Positions 25,301-42,249 of a DNA stretch of 64,000 bases are shown here, one piece after another (position 1 is the stretch's first letter; the number at the start of each line of letters is the position of its first letter). The position numbers were made by a program, and so were the translations under genes. The stretch spans positions 10,710,985 to 10,774,984 of the forward strand of contig NC_081146.1 of assembly GCF_958295425.1 (NCBI RefSeq), in the 5' to 3' direction. This DNA comes from Solea solea. Lineage: Eukaryota > Chordata > Actinopteri > Pleuronectiformes > Soleidae. A model generated the notes under the pieces. It did no database searches and was not told where the DNA came from. It saw only the letters and a program-made list of their open reading frames with translations.

Positions 25301-26958
25301 AGTCCATTATTAATAACATCAAATGTAACTTATCAGAAAAACAAATGTATGTATATATAGCTGCCCCGACTATAATCATTTCAAAAATATTGCTGAATAG
25401 TTTGACGTTTTAATTTAATCTCTCATCCATTCAAAGCTGTCGTCCTTTATGTGTTTACTTAACATCTAGAGAGACATCACTAAATAAAAATCTGGCCCAA
25501 CAACAATCCGTTTGGTCTAAACACGGCGATTGATCATGTTTATTACAGCAACGTAAGGGCTACGCACGCACGATTCTTTTTCAACAAATGCAAATTAAAA
25601 AGTATTTAAGGAACCAATTATGGAAATTGAGTTTATTACCATACTGCAGGCGGCCACCAGGGGGCAAACGTAATGGTTCGGCTTCATTTATATTCTTGTT
25701 GTGGACATGCTTGTTTCCCTGTGTTTCATCAAACTTAGCGAAGTGACTGAATTTGGCTTCTCTGAAAAGCTTTAAAAGATGTAATCATTAAGAGCAGAAT
25801 GTATTGTCACAGACAGGGACAGACAGGGACAGACGGGGACAGGTGATGTCCTTTCAGACTGTATCCTGTTTTGTTTTTTAGGAAGTGGCAGAGCCTCTTC
25901 AGGACCTGAAGGAAGGGATGGACCAGTTAGAGAAAAACAGCACACTCCGCCACATCTTGACCACACTGCTGGCTATTGGCAATTTCCTCAACGGCACCAA
26001 TGTGAGTAATCTTCCAGACATATATGGCTTTAAAATGTCCTCTCTTTTTTTTTTTTTTTCCACTTTCCCTCTCTGTGTGTCTTTCATGCTCTTCCTCCAT
26101 TTCCTGCCACGCCCCCCCCCCCCATGCTCCACTGCCAACATATTTATTTGGCAAGGACAACAGTGAACTCTGTGTGTGGAAGAATGTGCTGCTTGACTTG
26201 TCTGCAGCAGCAGAAACTCTGTCCTTCTACAGTTAAGAAATGCTTGTCTCTGCACAACCTGGCTCCGTCTGCTCTGGAAGTGTTTGTCTGGCCACTCGTG
26301 TGAACTCGCATGTCGGGTTTCCTTTTATAGTCTCACTTTGTGTCGGGGGTCTTTTACTTCAGCCTTGCAAGTGAACATCTGGGATAGGAGAGCTAAACAT
26401 GCAAAGAGGGAAACATAAGTTGTCGACATCAAAACAAGTAGTTCCCGCAGATAATGGCTGCGTTTATATTTTTGCAGTAAGCCATTTGAAACTGGCATGA
26501 GAACAAGGGGCGCTCACGTTAGGATTGTGATCTTTCCTGATATATTCTGCTGTGGTGAGCGCAGCAGTAGATTATAGTGCTGATAATCTCAGCCTAATTA
26601 ATCTACACACTTTTTATTTCAGGCTGTGCCAAAAAGGAAATTCGCTGCAGTTTGTTCTTTGAGTATTTTTTACTTTCAGTTACTTTCAGACAGTTGTTTC
26701 TGTTTCACATTGTGAGTGCGCTGCTGTAAATCCTGCATCTGTAGGCTAAAGGCTTTGAGCTGAGCTACTTGGAGAAAGTGCCAGAAGTGAAGGACACCGT
26801 CCATAAGCAGTCTCTGCTGCACCACACCTGCTCCTTTGTGGTCGAGAAGTTTCCAGACAGCACTGATCTCTACTCTGAGATAGGAGCCATCACCCGCTTG
26901 ACAAAGGTGAAGCCGTGTTTACTTCTCAGAAGCTCATTAATGTTTGTTTTTTATATAT

Positions 26959-27022
<64 letters not shown>

Positions 27023-30000
27023 CCTTTTTGGAGCAGCGATGACAAATAAAGAGTCTCTGAGTCATCATTTTTGCTGTGATGTTGCCGTCAGGTGGACTTT
27101 GACCAGCTTCAAGACAATTTGGCCCAGATGGAGCGACGGTGCAAAGCATCATGGGATCACCTCAAAGTCATAGCAAAGCACGAGATGAAGCCAGCGTTGA
27201 AACAAAAGATGTCCGACTTCCTCAAAGACTGTGCCGAGAGGATCATTATCCTCAAGATCGTACATCGGCGGATCATCAACAGGTGGGTTCAGCTGTAAAT
27301 CGAATGCCGTTCGTTCCCGTTCCCGACTCCCGTTTGGTGCAGTGACGCCACGTCTCTTTGCACATTTCGCAGGTTTCACGCCTTCCTGCTGTTCCTGGGC
27401 CATCCGATATACACTGTGCGGGAAGTCAGCATTCACCGCTTCAGCAAGATCCTGAGTGAGTTCGCCCTGGAGTATCGTACAACAAGAGAGCGTGTGCTGC
27501 AGCAGAAACAGAAGAGGGCCAACCACCGGGAGAGGAACAAGACCAGGGGGAAAATGATAACAGATGTAAGTGGTGTTGGCCACCAGCAACAGTCACGTGT
27601 CGTCGTCCTCCACTTCTTGATCTTTTGTCTTTGTTTGACAAGTATTTCCTTAATTCCATGATTCCGATCCCTCAACGCGGGTTGTACTCTATATAATCCG
27701 GATAAAGCGCCAAACTGGGGCCAGTTATGACGGACGAGGCGTGTATTTACAGTGACATCAGCATAGTTTGCCAGTACTCGCATGTATAGGTTACTGCAAA
27801 AACACTCCTCTAATTGTTTTGAGTGTATCCCGTTCTGTAGCTGCAGCAGGCGAAGAAAGGCCAGAGCAAATACCTCCCTGCGTGATTAAAATCCCTTAAA
27901 CCCCCGAGGAGTCGGCCTCTCAGAGCCGGACTCTGCAGCGGGGGCCTCTCGGCCTTCAAACGGACGCTAATTCAATCACTGTGTGAAAATTAAAACCTTT
28001 GGATATCCCTGAAGGAGAAATAACAAGACCCACACCCTGAACACATTCTTACAGAGGTGTTCAGTTGTTCCACAGCTTGTGTTTTGTTCTGGCTGTGAAA
28101 TCCTGCTCAGACATCTTGTGAAACACACCTACTCTCTTTTCTTGTCATCAGGGTTAGATGATAAGATACAGCCGTGTAATCTTTTTTACAATGAGACTGC
28201 AATCACTGGCTTTGTTTAGGAGAAACACTGACAACTGGGGATCACGCGTAGACTAGAATGTCCAAACCTCCACCCACAACCTTTACTGTAGTGAGTCTGT
28301 AAATACCTGTGTGTGTCCCGTCTCTATGCTCCAAGCTACATGTTTATCATATGTCTTTATTGTAGTGTAAAAGCCTAATATCCTAGATATATGAAGATGT
28401 CCGCGTCTTTTAAATCAGATGCTATCACTTACGTGTGCACTTCTGTATTTACATCACAACTCACGGGGCATATTTGTGTCCGCTTCCTTCATCCCTGTAG
28501 AGTGAGGATGACGATGACAGTGAGGTAGGTGGGGGACATGAACTTGTCGTGACTCACATTGTTAGTTGTCGCAACTTTGAACAATAACTGGTGTGTTTGT
28601 GAGGACTAACAGAGGACGGGTCAGTGGAAAGACTGGAAGGATTCTGTGTTTGTTTGTGTGTGTGTGTGATCCCACGTGAATGAGGAAGTTCCACGGTGTT
28701 GATGAGAAACTTCCTTGTCGAAAATAATGGACTTCTCACAGCTAAATGCCTGAAGCTGGCGTGTCTGCATTGTTGCAAAAACAAAGTGTCACAGGAAGAA
28801 AAATAACGAAGTAGACACCTTAACATGTCTAACTATTTTAACATTAGTTAAAATTAACTGCCTTGACGTCGCTACGACGTGTTTGATGACATTTACCCAA
28901 GAGTTCCCCTGAAATACTAAGTCTTGCAGAGCATGGTGTTGCGTTTCCCCTTCTCCCACTCATGAATTATCAGCTGTTTTAATGCTGTTTCCCTCCCCTC
29001 CCCTCCCCTCCTTCCCCGCAGAGTGGTAAATTTGGCAGCTCCCCACAGGAAAGCCAGCCTCAGGGTATCCAGTATGCTGAAGACGCAGCCGAACATGAGA
29101 ACATGAAGGCCGTTCTGAAGAGCAGCCTGCAGTGCGGGGAGGGCAGCACGTCCACAGTGCCGGGCCTCAGAACACGCACCAGAGCTGGCAGCGCCAGAGG
29201 TCAGTCTCTCAAACAGGTTACCGGGTTACGGCGCCGTCAAGAGATTTGCTTTTCTTTGTGAATACGACTACAAAGGGAACACACACATCTCTCATTTGGC
29301 CTCATTCTACCTGAAAAAGGTTATACTTTTTCCACATCTCATATCGCGCTCCTCACATACGTCCTCATTACCATTTTCCATTCCAGTAGCAGTTTCTTAT
29401 CAGGTCTTAAATTTGCCCACACTTCCTTCTTTTATTTGAGTGCTGACTTGTACATGATCTGGAGCTGGTGGACTTCCTCAAAAAAACTCAAGCAAGTTTC
29501 CATGGTTACCCCATTCTATATAAAAAAAACGAGAGCTTGCCACAAACTAGACTAAACGTGGAAACTATGACCCGCTCCTTTAACTAAACATGACTACATT
29601 ACACCTGCGTAACACCAGTGTGCTCATGTTGTAAGGCTTCACCCACACGCCACCGCAACTGTATTTCAAGACAGCAGAACTGTGGCCGATGAGAACCGAA
29701 CGGTAAAGTGAACGTGAGTCACTGTGTCGCCGTTTCTCCAAAGAGTCTCTGTTTGTGCCCGTCCCCCGTCGTGCAGGGCGCGCTCCCCCGTGGTGCTCTG
29801 CCAGTGGTGACCCGGTGACCTGTGCGGATGACACGGCAGATGAGATCATGGAGAGGATCGTCAGGTCAGCCACTCAGGGGCCCAGCCAGCGGACACAGCC
29901 TCGAGAGAGGAGACGGTCCCGCGTCAACCGGAAATCACGTGAGTCATCGCGTCCACAACTGGACAATTAATGTGTGTTATACGCTCAGCTGTATGTGTAA

Positions 30001-31177
30001 ATGAGAGGTGAGAAAGAGGTGAGAAGAGTGCTTGTGCAAGTATGACGAGATTTTAGGTCTAGTAAAAATAATGTTTCACTAGATAATTTTCCCCACCTTA
30101 TCTATTGATCCACACTCCTGTCCTGAAGGTGGCAGTAATGCATCTGTAAAGCTGGTATATAGAACAAGGTTATTATAGTTAATGAAAACTAAGGAAAAAC
30201 AAAAAACTAGAGATGAAAGAAAAATCGATAACTAACTGAAACTCTGTGTATGTTTATAAAACGATCTAAAATTAACTAAACTTAGAGTCAAATTGTGCTC
30301 AGTTTTGTATTTATTTTTTACTCTTGACGGCAATTTTGAAAGGTTTTATTTTCATTTATAATAAAATGTTTTCAGTTTGTTTCTGTTAAAATGTGGGGCA
30401 TGTGCAAGTTAATCATACATTTAGTTGTGTTAGTAGATGTGTCTCATGAGGGTTATTTATCATCACTTACGTTATGTTCATGTGTGTCTTTAGTCTGTTG
30501 ACTGTTAGACTTTTACCTTTCACACTAACTCAGCAGTATTATGCTAATGTTCAGGCTCATTTCTTGTCGACTGTTCTATTTGACTCGGGGATGGTTGTTC
30601 ATTTGTCCCTATTAAAATTGGGTTTTTATGACACAATACTTATGACTTTTTTTACTTCTTGCACCTGGCAAATACAAAAAACTAAAACTAATTCAAACTA
30701 ACTCGTTTTAAAAACTATAACTAATTAAAAATTCCAAATTCAAACTATTATAACCATGATATATATATAATCCACAACCCACAGAATAAGACAGTGTTGG
30801 TCATTTTTCATTTAGCATTTCAGATGTTGTAGTTGATGCACAATCATAATCCCAATCTGGCCCAAAGCGTCAATATTGTTTGCGTCTTACTCGTACGTAC
30901 TGCAGTCTGAATGACTGAATGAATTCAAGGTTATTTTCACATATTTTGTCATTGACGTCTCCCTGTGTTATTAACTGTGCTAACGTCTCATCTCGTAAGC
31001 AAAGCTCTCACACCCTTACACAACAATAAAAGTTGTTTTTTAATACAATGTGTCTCACCTCACTTAGGCTTAATTTTTGTTCCCAACTGTGCAGTGAGGA
31101 GGACACTGAAGAATGGTTTGACCACAGAGGAGGCCAGCGCTCTTGGCTTCTCCAGCGGGACAGAGATGCAGGTATGA
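2858..31177 (+). CDS. fhod3: FHOD3 formin (FH1/FH2 domain-containing protein 3), 5' end outside window
   Basis: Actin nucleator/elongator of the FHOD formin family, needed in vertebrates for sarcomere assembly (family knowledge). 24 exons, each with usable splice sites and matching phase: 2858-2952, 13853-13964, 15172-15266, 15843-15986, 16166-16410, 17638-17745, 17875-18045 (less sure), 19072-19134, 20016-20111, 20274-20408, 20659-20709, 21094-21284, 21858-22412, 22505-23427, 24076-24234, 24852-25034, 25882-26001, 26745-26906, 27092-27282, 27373-27565, 28501-28524, 29022-29199, 29777-29938, 31095-31177. Together they give 1478 residues plus TGA. Order: end of the GBD/FH3 domain, basic Ser-rich linker, acidic and coiled-coil linker, proline-rich FH1, FH2, C-terminal autoinhibitory tail. 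FH2 stretches such as [20 protein letters not shown] and [13 protein letters not shown] follow FHOD3 rather than FHOD1. The first coding exons must lie upstream of base 1. Which teleost fhod3 paralogue this is cannot be told. Confidence 0.95.
3552..3624 (+). repeat. tRNA-Arg-like pseudogene or SINE head
   Basis: A 73-bp stretch starts GCCCCATTGGCCTAGAGGAC, continues ATGGCCTCCCAGACCAAGG and ends GTGAGTTCAAGTCCCACCTG. It follows tRNA-Arg(CCT) closely in the D arm, anticodon arm and T arm (compared from memory). The anticodon loop reads CTCCCAG, so the anticodon would be CCC, and the acceptor stem has mismatches. It is therefore a decayed tRNA copy, not a working gene. Confidence 0.65.
5070..6171 (+). 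repeat. Duplicated 1.1-kb block, copy 1
   Basis: Array units plus about 560 bp of non-array sequence (from TTGTTTGACAGTTTTTAG to GCTAGCTGAAAAAAGT) that recur almost base for base at 12687-13788, an offset of 7616-7617 bp. Both copies hold the same 92-codon open frame (5676-5954). It has no recognisable domain and resembles, in part, the sequence near 3350-3430 (ACCATGGCAACAAAAAT), so it is read as repeat DNA and not a gene. Confidence 0.85.
7363..7433 (-). repeat. tRNA-Gln-like element in array, copy 1
   Basis: Minus strand carries a box A TGGTCTAGTGG (7420-7430) and a box B GGTTCAAGC (7379-7387) in normal tRNA spacing. The anticodon-like loop CTCTGAA reads CTG, and the ends are GGTT and GGAAC, as in tRNA-Gln. 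Extra bases and poor stems make it a tRNA-derived element. It repeats at 8858, 9591, 10325 and 11095. Confidence 0.7.
8858..8928 (-). repeat. tRNA-Gln-like element in array, copy 2
   Basis: Same 71-bp element as at 7363-7433, 1495 bp further on, with the same flanking array variants. Both Pol III boxes are intact. Confidence 0.7.
9591..9661 (-). repeat. tRNA-Gln-like element in array, copy 3
   Basis: Same element 733 bp after copy 2, with a few substitutions (GAACCCCGG, AGGCGAGAG). The box A match is intact. Confidence 0.68.
10325..10395 (-). repeat. tRNA-Gln-like element in array, copy 4
   Basis: Same element 734 bp after copy 3, with a change next to box B (GAACGCGGG). Confidence 0.68.
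11095..11165 (-). repeat. tRNA-Gln-like element in array, copy 5
   Basis: Same element 770 bp after copy 4. The box A region reads ACTAGAGCAACC on the plus strand, one change from the other copies. Confidence 0.68.
12687..13788 (+). repeat. Duplicated 1.1-kb block, copy 2
   Basis: Near-identical to 5070-6171; a one-base change in an A run near 13047 shifts the offset from 7616 to 7617. After 13788 the sequence becomes unique and leads 64 bp later into the 13853 exon. After copy 1 the array restarts instead. This layout fits growth of the array by a 7.6-kb unequal exchange. Confidence 0.85.
13965..15171 (+). other. fhod3 intron without recognisable feature
   Basis: 1.2 kb intron. Short open frames on both strands have no recognisable protein. 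The part near 14260-14390 shares scattered wording with 63280-63390 (both about ATTACATT...ACTGTCAAA...TGCTGAT...CTCTGTGT), perhaps an old shared repeat; not established. Confidence 0.4.
16166..16410 (+). CDS. fhod3: fhod3 exon: basic Ser-rich linker
   Basis: 81 codons plus two bases. It begins [20 protein letters not shown] and continues into a strongly basic stretch with [20 protein letters not shown] and a Ser/Pro/His-rich end. The arginine-serine clusters (RRAS, RRHS) look like basophilic kinase sites; that is motif reading only. It ends in phase 2, and every following exon up to 20709 is phase 2 on both sides. Confidence 0.9.
17638..17745 (+). CDS. fhod3: fhod3 acidic cassette exon (Glu-rich)
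   Basis: 108 bp with phase 2 at both ends, so it can be skipped without breaking the frame. The 36 residues begin with an unbroken acidic run (about 20 Glu/Asp with two Ala and one Gly), then [17 protein letters not shown]. Acceptor ACCACAG and donor AG|GTATTT. It is probably alternatively spliced, as FHOD3 linker exons are in mammals; that is inference. Confidence 0.75.
17875..18045 (+). CDS. fhod3: possible fhod3 cassette exon
   Basis: 171 bp open in the expected frame between acceptor CATCCTAG and donor TTG|GTGTGT, symmetric phase 2 like its neighbours. Predicted residues begin [18 protein letters not shown] and end near KGTFSPW. I do not recognise it in mammalian FHOD3, so it may be a fish-specific or tissue-specific exon, or a chance open frame. 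Frame and phase support it; homology does not. Confidence 0.45.
19072..21284 (+). CDS. fhod3: fhod3 linker and coiled-coil exons
   Basis: Five exons: 19072-19134, 20016-20111, 20274-20408, 20659-20709, 21094-21284. The second gives [18 protein letters not shown]. The third to fifth encode a highly charged helix with FHOD3-like wording: [68 protein letters not shown]. This is a predicted single-helix or coiled-coil segment between the regulatory domain and FH1. The first four exons are phase 2 on both sides; 21094-21284 ends in phase 1. Confidence 0.88.
19183..19576 (+). mobile_element. tRNA-derived SINE with 12-bp target-site duplication
   Basis: The element (19195-19564) has a tRNA-like head (GTAGTGGTTAGCTGCTC, then ACCCGGGTTCA), a body with TTTGCATGTTCTCC, a (TG)n run, GTCAGCTGGGATTGGCTCC, and a tail GGATAAAGCGGTAGAAG ending in GATGGATGG. 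It is flanked by perfect direct repeats GGTTCTGAGGTG at 19183-19194 and 19565-19576, the mark of LINE-driven insertion. It lies in a fhod3 intron, same strand as the gene. Confidence 0.88.
21858..22412 (+). CDS. fhod3: fhod3 large Glu-rich linker exon
   Basis: 555 bp exon, about 185 residues, extremely acidic (repeated [15 protein letters not shown]). It ends in the conserved stretch [20 protein letters not shown], then [16 protein letters not shown], which closely follows FHOD3. The acidic part is low-complexity and probably disordered. Long open frames on the opposite strand here mirror the GAG-rich composition and are not genes. Confidence 0.92.
22505..23427 (+). CDS. fhod3: fhod3 exon with FH1 domain and start of FH2
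   Basis: 923 bp exon. Conserved FHOD3 landmarks are [31 protein letters not shown] and [19 protein letters not shown]. The FH1 domain (about 23073-23220) holds five main runs of four to seven prolines separated by Leu/Phe/Met/Cys-containing spacers: profilin-binding stretches that feed actin to FH2. FH2 begins near [18 protein letters not shown] at about 23250 and the exon ends at KELPVTR. The donor is AGG|GTAACT, phase 0. Confidence 0.95.
24076..27565 (+). CDS. fhod3: fhod3 FH2 actin-assembly domain exons
   Basis: Seven exons: 24076-24234, 24852-25034, 25882-26001, 26745-26906, 27092-27282, 27373-27565, plus the end of the previous one. They contain the formin hallmarks: [62 protein letters not shown] and [17 protein letters not shown], ending [20 protein letters not shown] and [13 protein letters not shown]. 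In formins this domain forms a ring-like dimer on the growing actin end. No frame break was seen, so it should be functional. Confidence 0.96.
25809..25846. repeat. Short GGGACAGACA tandem repeat
   Basis: Three to four copies of a roughly 10-bp unit (GGGACAGACA, GGGACAGACG, GGGACAGG) about 35 bp before the fhod3 exon at 25882. Confidence 0.7.
26962..27016. repeat. (AT)n microsatellite
   Basis: An almost perfect AT dinucleotide run of about 55 bp in the fhod3 intron between FH2 exons 26745-26906 and 27092-27282. It is likely polymorphic. Confidence 0.9.
28501..28524 (+). CDS. fhod3: fhod3 24-bp micro-exon with CK2-type acidic motif
   Basis: In-frame 24-bp exon between acceptor CCCTGTAG and donor GAG|GTAGGT, encoding SEDDDDSE, just C-terminal to FH2 (after KMITD and before SGKFGS). 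It fits (S/T)(D/E)5-X-E. Muscle FHOD3 of mammals has an 8-residue insert T(D/E)5XE that is phosphorylated by casein kinase 2 and directs it to myofibrils (literature from memory). Here the acceptor residue is Ser instead of Thr. Phase 0 on both sides, so it can be skipped. Confidence 0.85.
29022..31177 (+). CDS. fhod3: fhod3 C-terminal tail with autoinhibitory DAD-like end
   Basis: Three exons (29022-29199, 29777-29938, 31095-31177). The first has the conserved [20 protein letters not shown]. The second has [17 protein letters not shown], then the basic [12 protein letters not shown]. The last gives [20 protein letters not shown], ending GTEMQV and TGA. The RRRS/RKS/RRT cluster matches the place where ROCK phosphorylates FHOD proteins to release autoinhibition (family knowledge). 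Confidence 0.94.
30168..30755. mobile_element. MITE-like element with terminal inverted repeats
   Basis: Left end GGTTATTATAGTT (30168-30180) and right end AACTATTATAACC (30743-30755) are inverted copies with an inserted base difference. The interior is A-rich with AACTAAAACTA motifs, typical of a widespread fish repeat family. No coding capacity. Target-site duplication not clear. It lies in the last fhod3 intron. Confidence 0.65.
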
Positions 31178-33650
31178 GCTGGACCTGGATCCCGTTGGGA
31201 CATTTAAGACGTCTGGAATCCCCTTTTTACTGCGCCCCCTCCATTTTGCCTACATCCAACACGGCGACCCCACTGCAATCCGACTCGGCACTCATCCCTC
31301 CCTTTCAGCTTTCGATGAGTTCATCTCATTTTTATGCGTTTTAGTTGACGTAGGCTTGACGCAAAAGTGCTTCTTGAAGAGAGCGGATTAAAAAAAGAAA
31401 AAAAAAAGCTGAGCAAGATTTTATTCACAAACTGAACTACGGGGGCACAGAGAGCTGACACCGACCGACGCATTCAAACCACTCGGCTTTGCTGACGATC
31501 TGCAATCACCATCTTCCTTTGAATGTGACGTGTATTCTACTTAGTCGTCAGAATTGTTGGCAGGGCGTGCGCTTCAATCTCAGTGGCCTTGACTGAATCA
31601 AGAGGGCTAAACGTGGTACAGGCTCTACTTGCAGCTCTAGTATCATGTTGAATTGAAACGACATTTCATCTATTGAATAGATGGCATTGTGCAGAGTTAT
31701 TGTTTTATACTACTGTGGTAGTTGTATGTTTCTGTTCCATTTTGCTCGAGAAGGTGCTCAAATAATAATAATTAAAAAAACACACATATATATATATATA
31801 TAATTGCACTGGATGTGAAAGTATCAATGGAATGTGAAAACCTTGACACTGATGAACCACTCCGACATCTGCATCTAAAACTTTACTCGCCAGTTTTACC
31901 AGCAACTCCCCAACTACAGTAGCACAGTTTTTAAAGTCTGATCTAAATCCACAGATTGGAGGCAGGTGTCATTCGTTCACCGGGTACAGAGGAATTAATC
32001 CGAGGAACTAAATTACTAGTGAAAGCCATGTTTCGCACCAATGCTCGCCACGTAAACATTTCCAGCTTCAACAAACGCAGACGCGTTACGTCACGTGACC
32101 TATTCTCACTCATGGACTGAACAGTTGGGGGAGATTGTTTTGGGTTGTGCGCGACGGCAACCTGCAGAAGTTACAGTACGCTGTTTTTACTTTCAAGAAG
32201 ATTTACGAGCTGCACATTTCAGAGTGCCTTTCAGAGACCGTTATTTATTAAGACGTTTTCAGGGACATAATAATAATAATGATAAAAAAAAGTCGGCAGT
32301 CTGCAAGGGGTGAAACAATCATATTGCAACCATTAATGAGCTGTGATTTATTTTTAACCAGTGTTTTTTAAACTTGCCCTTGCAAGAATTCCGGTTGTTT
32401 ATTTGACCTCCAGTGATTTATCGTTTGGATCAAATAGTTTATGAAGATAGCTTTTTAAGTATTTATGACAACTTAGGGATGGTTATGCACATTAGCTGTA
32501 TCCTGTGACCGAACTGTAGAACACGGGCAATTTGTTAATCCACTCAAGTCAAGTTCTCGGTAAAATGCAACATAAAAAAAAAGTAGTCAGCCATGTGATG
32601 TGTCGTTGGACTGGCATCACTGGAGATCAGTTACAGGACATAGAGAGTGTTCTTTCATTATTTAATTATGAATGTAAACATCAGAGGTTACACACGCGGT
32701 AACATAACATCTCCATGATTTATCAATATAATAAAAACACGTTAGTCCGTATTGAAATCGACAATAAGGAGCCTGCAGCAGCTCAACCTTTTAGAATGGG
32801 AGTATGTTCTTGAACTTTCGGTGAGCTCATTGTGCTTGTTTTGGTTCAACTGTTATGACCCTGGCTTCACCAGAACAACAGTTTGTAAGTTGCAAGTCAT
32901 TCTATCCTATTGTAAATATTCACTGTGATGGAAACATAGCCATTGAGAGACAGGAATCTGGCGCATCACACGCTCAAGCTTCATAAAATCACACCAGCAA
33001 TGCGTTTTTTGTTTTGTTTTGTGTTTCTTTTTACTGAAAACTATTCAGCACCTTAGACACGATGTGTAGCATGCAACTAAGAACTGAAGTGACGAGAGAG
33101 GAGCTCATTGCGTTTGCCAGATTGTACTGACTTTTGTCTAGGAACACAACACAGTAGAACGTGTAAAGTAATATGGGAGAACGCTGTAAAATAATGTACA
33201 TGTCCTGATAATGTCCTTGTTCTTCTGTTTTTTTTTTGGTTTTTACTGTTTTTGCTCCATGTGTAGAATAGTGTATTATAGACTAAACGCAGTATTATTC
33301 TAAATATAATTTAAGCAAACCAGGCCATGCATGGTTTATTAAAAAAAAAAAAAGTGTCACTTCTGCTTGATATAAAGGGAGGTTAACTTTGGTTGTAGGT
33401 TGAGGTGTAGGTTTTGTGTTTTTACCAGCTACTCCCTGTGGAATCTCGTAGAAGCCTTTTTTTTTATTGCATTGCACTCATTTTATTCTATTCATGTAAC
33501 GTTAGCCCCGCCACACACATCGCTGCCTGTGCCATTACATCACTGTGGAGCTTGGATACAAGCGCTATACAACCGAGGCTTCTATTGCATCTGTGTCCAC
33601 AGCAAAAACTATGTAACAACTACAATAAAAAGGCTTGATAAAGCATCCTT
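31178..33650 (+). other. fhod3: fhod3 3' untranslated region
   Basis: About 2.47 kb after the stop codon with no further plausible exon. A good poly(A) signal AATAAA lies at 33624-33629, followed by a T/GT-rich stretch (TTTGTCCGTCTCTTG), so the mRNA probably ends near 33645. A short (AT)n run is at about 31788-31802. The exact end is inference. Confidence 0.65.
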
Positions 33651-33734
33651 TGTCCGTCTCTTGTAATTGTTTTCCAGTTGTTGTTTTGGCCTGGAATCCT
33701 CCAGGGAAACATAAATGTCACATTTGACACTTTT

Positions 33735-33752
33735 GGGGGGGGGGGGGGGGGG
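33735..33752. repeat. Homopolymer G tract between two convergent genes
   Basis: Eighteen G in a row, about 90 bp past the likely fhod3 cleavage site and about 40 bp beyond the rxrb poly(A) signal. It may help polymerase pausing or termination; that is inference. Length is prone to sequencing error. Confidence 0.8.
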
Positions 33753-33769
33753 AGCAGATCCAAAAAAAG

Positions 33770-35230
33770 AGAAAAGAAAACTTAAGCCTCTTTATTTTTA
33801 GTCCACACAACCCATGCTTAAAGTCACTTACGTTCAAGAGCATACAGAGGTCTATGACGAGCTCGCCAACGCAGCTCATCTGGTGTTTGCACATGGCCAT
33901 TACTTAGACCTCATTTGGTCTTGTTTAAAATTCCTATGTCCACAGGTGTTTTTGGATCAAAATGTGATTATGGTTTGCTTTCAATTAATTGCAGAGACAT
34001 TACAATGAACAAGACAGCTACTTTTAAAAGGGGGGGGTAATAGGAAACACAACCTAGCGTCAAAAAAAGGGAGGTGGGGGGGAATGTGCTGAAACAATCT
34101 CAGCAAATCCAGTGCAACCCAAGACACGTTCTGCTTTATACTAGCTGAAAACTAAAAACAAGGGCACATAAGAATTATATAATTTGTATCTCCTGATCAT
34201 AATTCAAATTTGTCAATGTACATTTTCCCTGAACAATTGCTTTTGCACAGTACCTTAGAATTGTATAGATAAATTACAAAATGGAATATTCCCTTTCCAC
34301 CAGACATGATTTGATTTACTTTGTAAAACCCCTGAATGACTAACAGGCAGAAAGCTCTTATGCATTTTACATTTTATATTGCTACATTTTCAATAAAAAT
34401 TAACAAAAGGATTTTCAGTTTTGCATATTTTCTTAGGTTTGTGGTTCTGTGTGCATCTGCACCAACAAAGTCAAATTATCTCTGAAATAGCACCAAAAGA
34501 CAAACACCTGACCATTTCAGAGGCCCCGGTGTTTGTTACAAGTATGTTTTAGAAATAGTACATAGCAAATGTGCAGTGCAGTCTAATTGTTAACCACAAA
34601 GTGATTAGATTTATAAAATGGCAAAGAAGTAAACAACACTACCTGTATATTAACAGACACATAGCTGATCCTCAATTAACGTGGACACCGACTGTCTATC
34701 CCAGGGTCACTGTTGGGAATTTATATTCTGCAATATTTAGAAGTAAACTCAGAGCTGTGACAGGTCTGGTTCAATTTAGAAGTTTTAAAAAGAAGACCAT
34801 TTCCATAATGCTTACTCACAATTCAGTTTGCCTTCCTTTTAAAGAACAGGCTTTAGGTATCAGTTCACCTTAAGAAACAACTGAAGCTTAACGTTGAAGG
34901 TGTCTAAAAAGTTTATATAAAAAGGTGTACCCAAATTATAGCAATTCCTGTGAGGGAAATATGTAAATGTTTACATTTTTAAAAATACTTTTTTTTTTTT
35001 ATAACCATAGTTACTCATGAAGTTATTTCAACATATAGCACCAGCATGTAGATCATGCCACGCCTTGGGTTTGGTCTAAAGAGCAAATCTGTGTCGCACT
35101 AAGAAAGTGCGACACAGAGAGAAGTGAGCCAAATTGACAAATCTTCAAAGAACTTAAAGTGCCACTCCAGTCCCACTCCAGCTTCCTAGACTTCAGCTAT
35201 CTGAACCTAACCACAGTACACGTTTCCTAT
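33770..35230 (-). other. rxrb: rxrb 3' untranslated region
   Basis: On the minus strand, after the TAG at 35231-35233, about 1.45 kb of AT-rich sequence runs to a poly(A) signal AATAAA (plus-strand TTTATT at 33791-33796). The transcript probably ends near 33770. No other gene is seen in it. Confidence 0.6.

Positions 35231-42249
<7,019 letters not shown>

Noticed and set aside
26769..27173. Open frame reading through the (AT)n tract
   Set aside because: Formed by reading past the donor of the FH2 exon into the microsatellite; the true exon ends at 26906.
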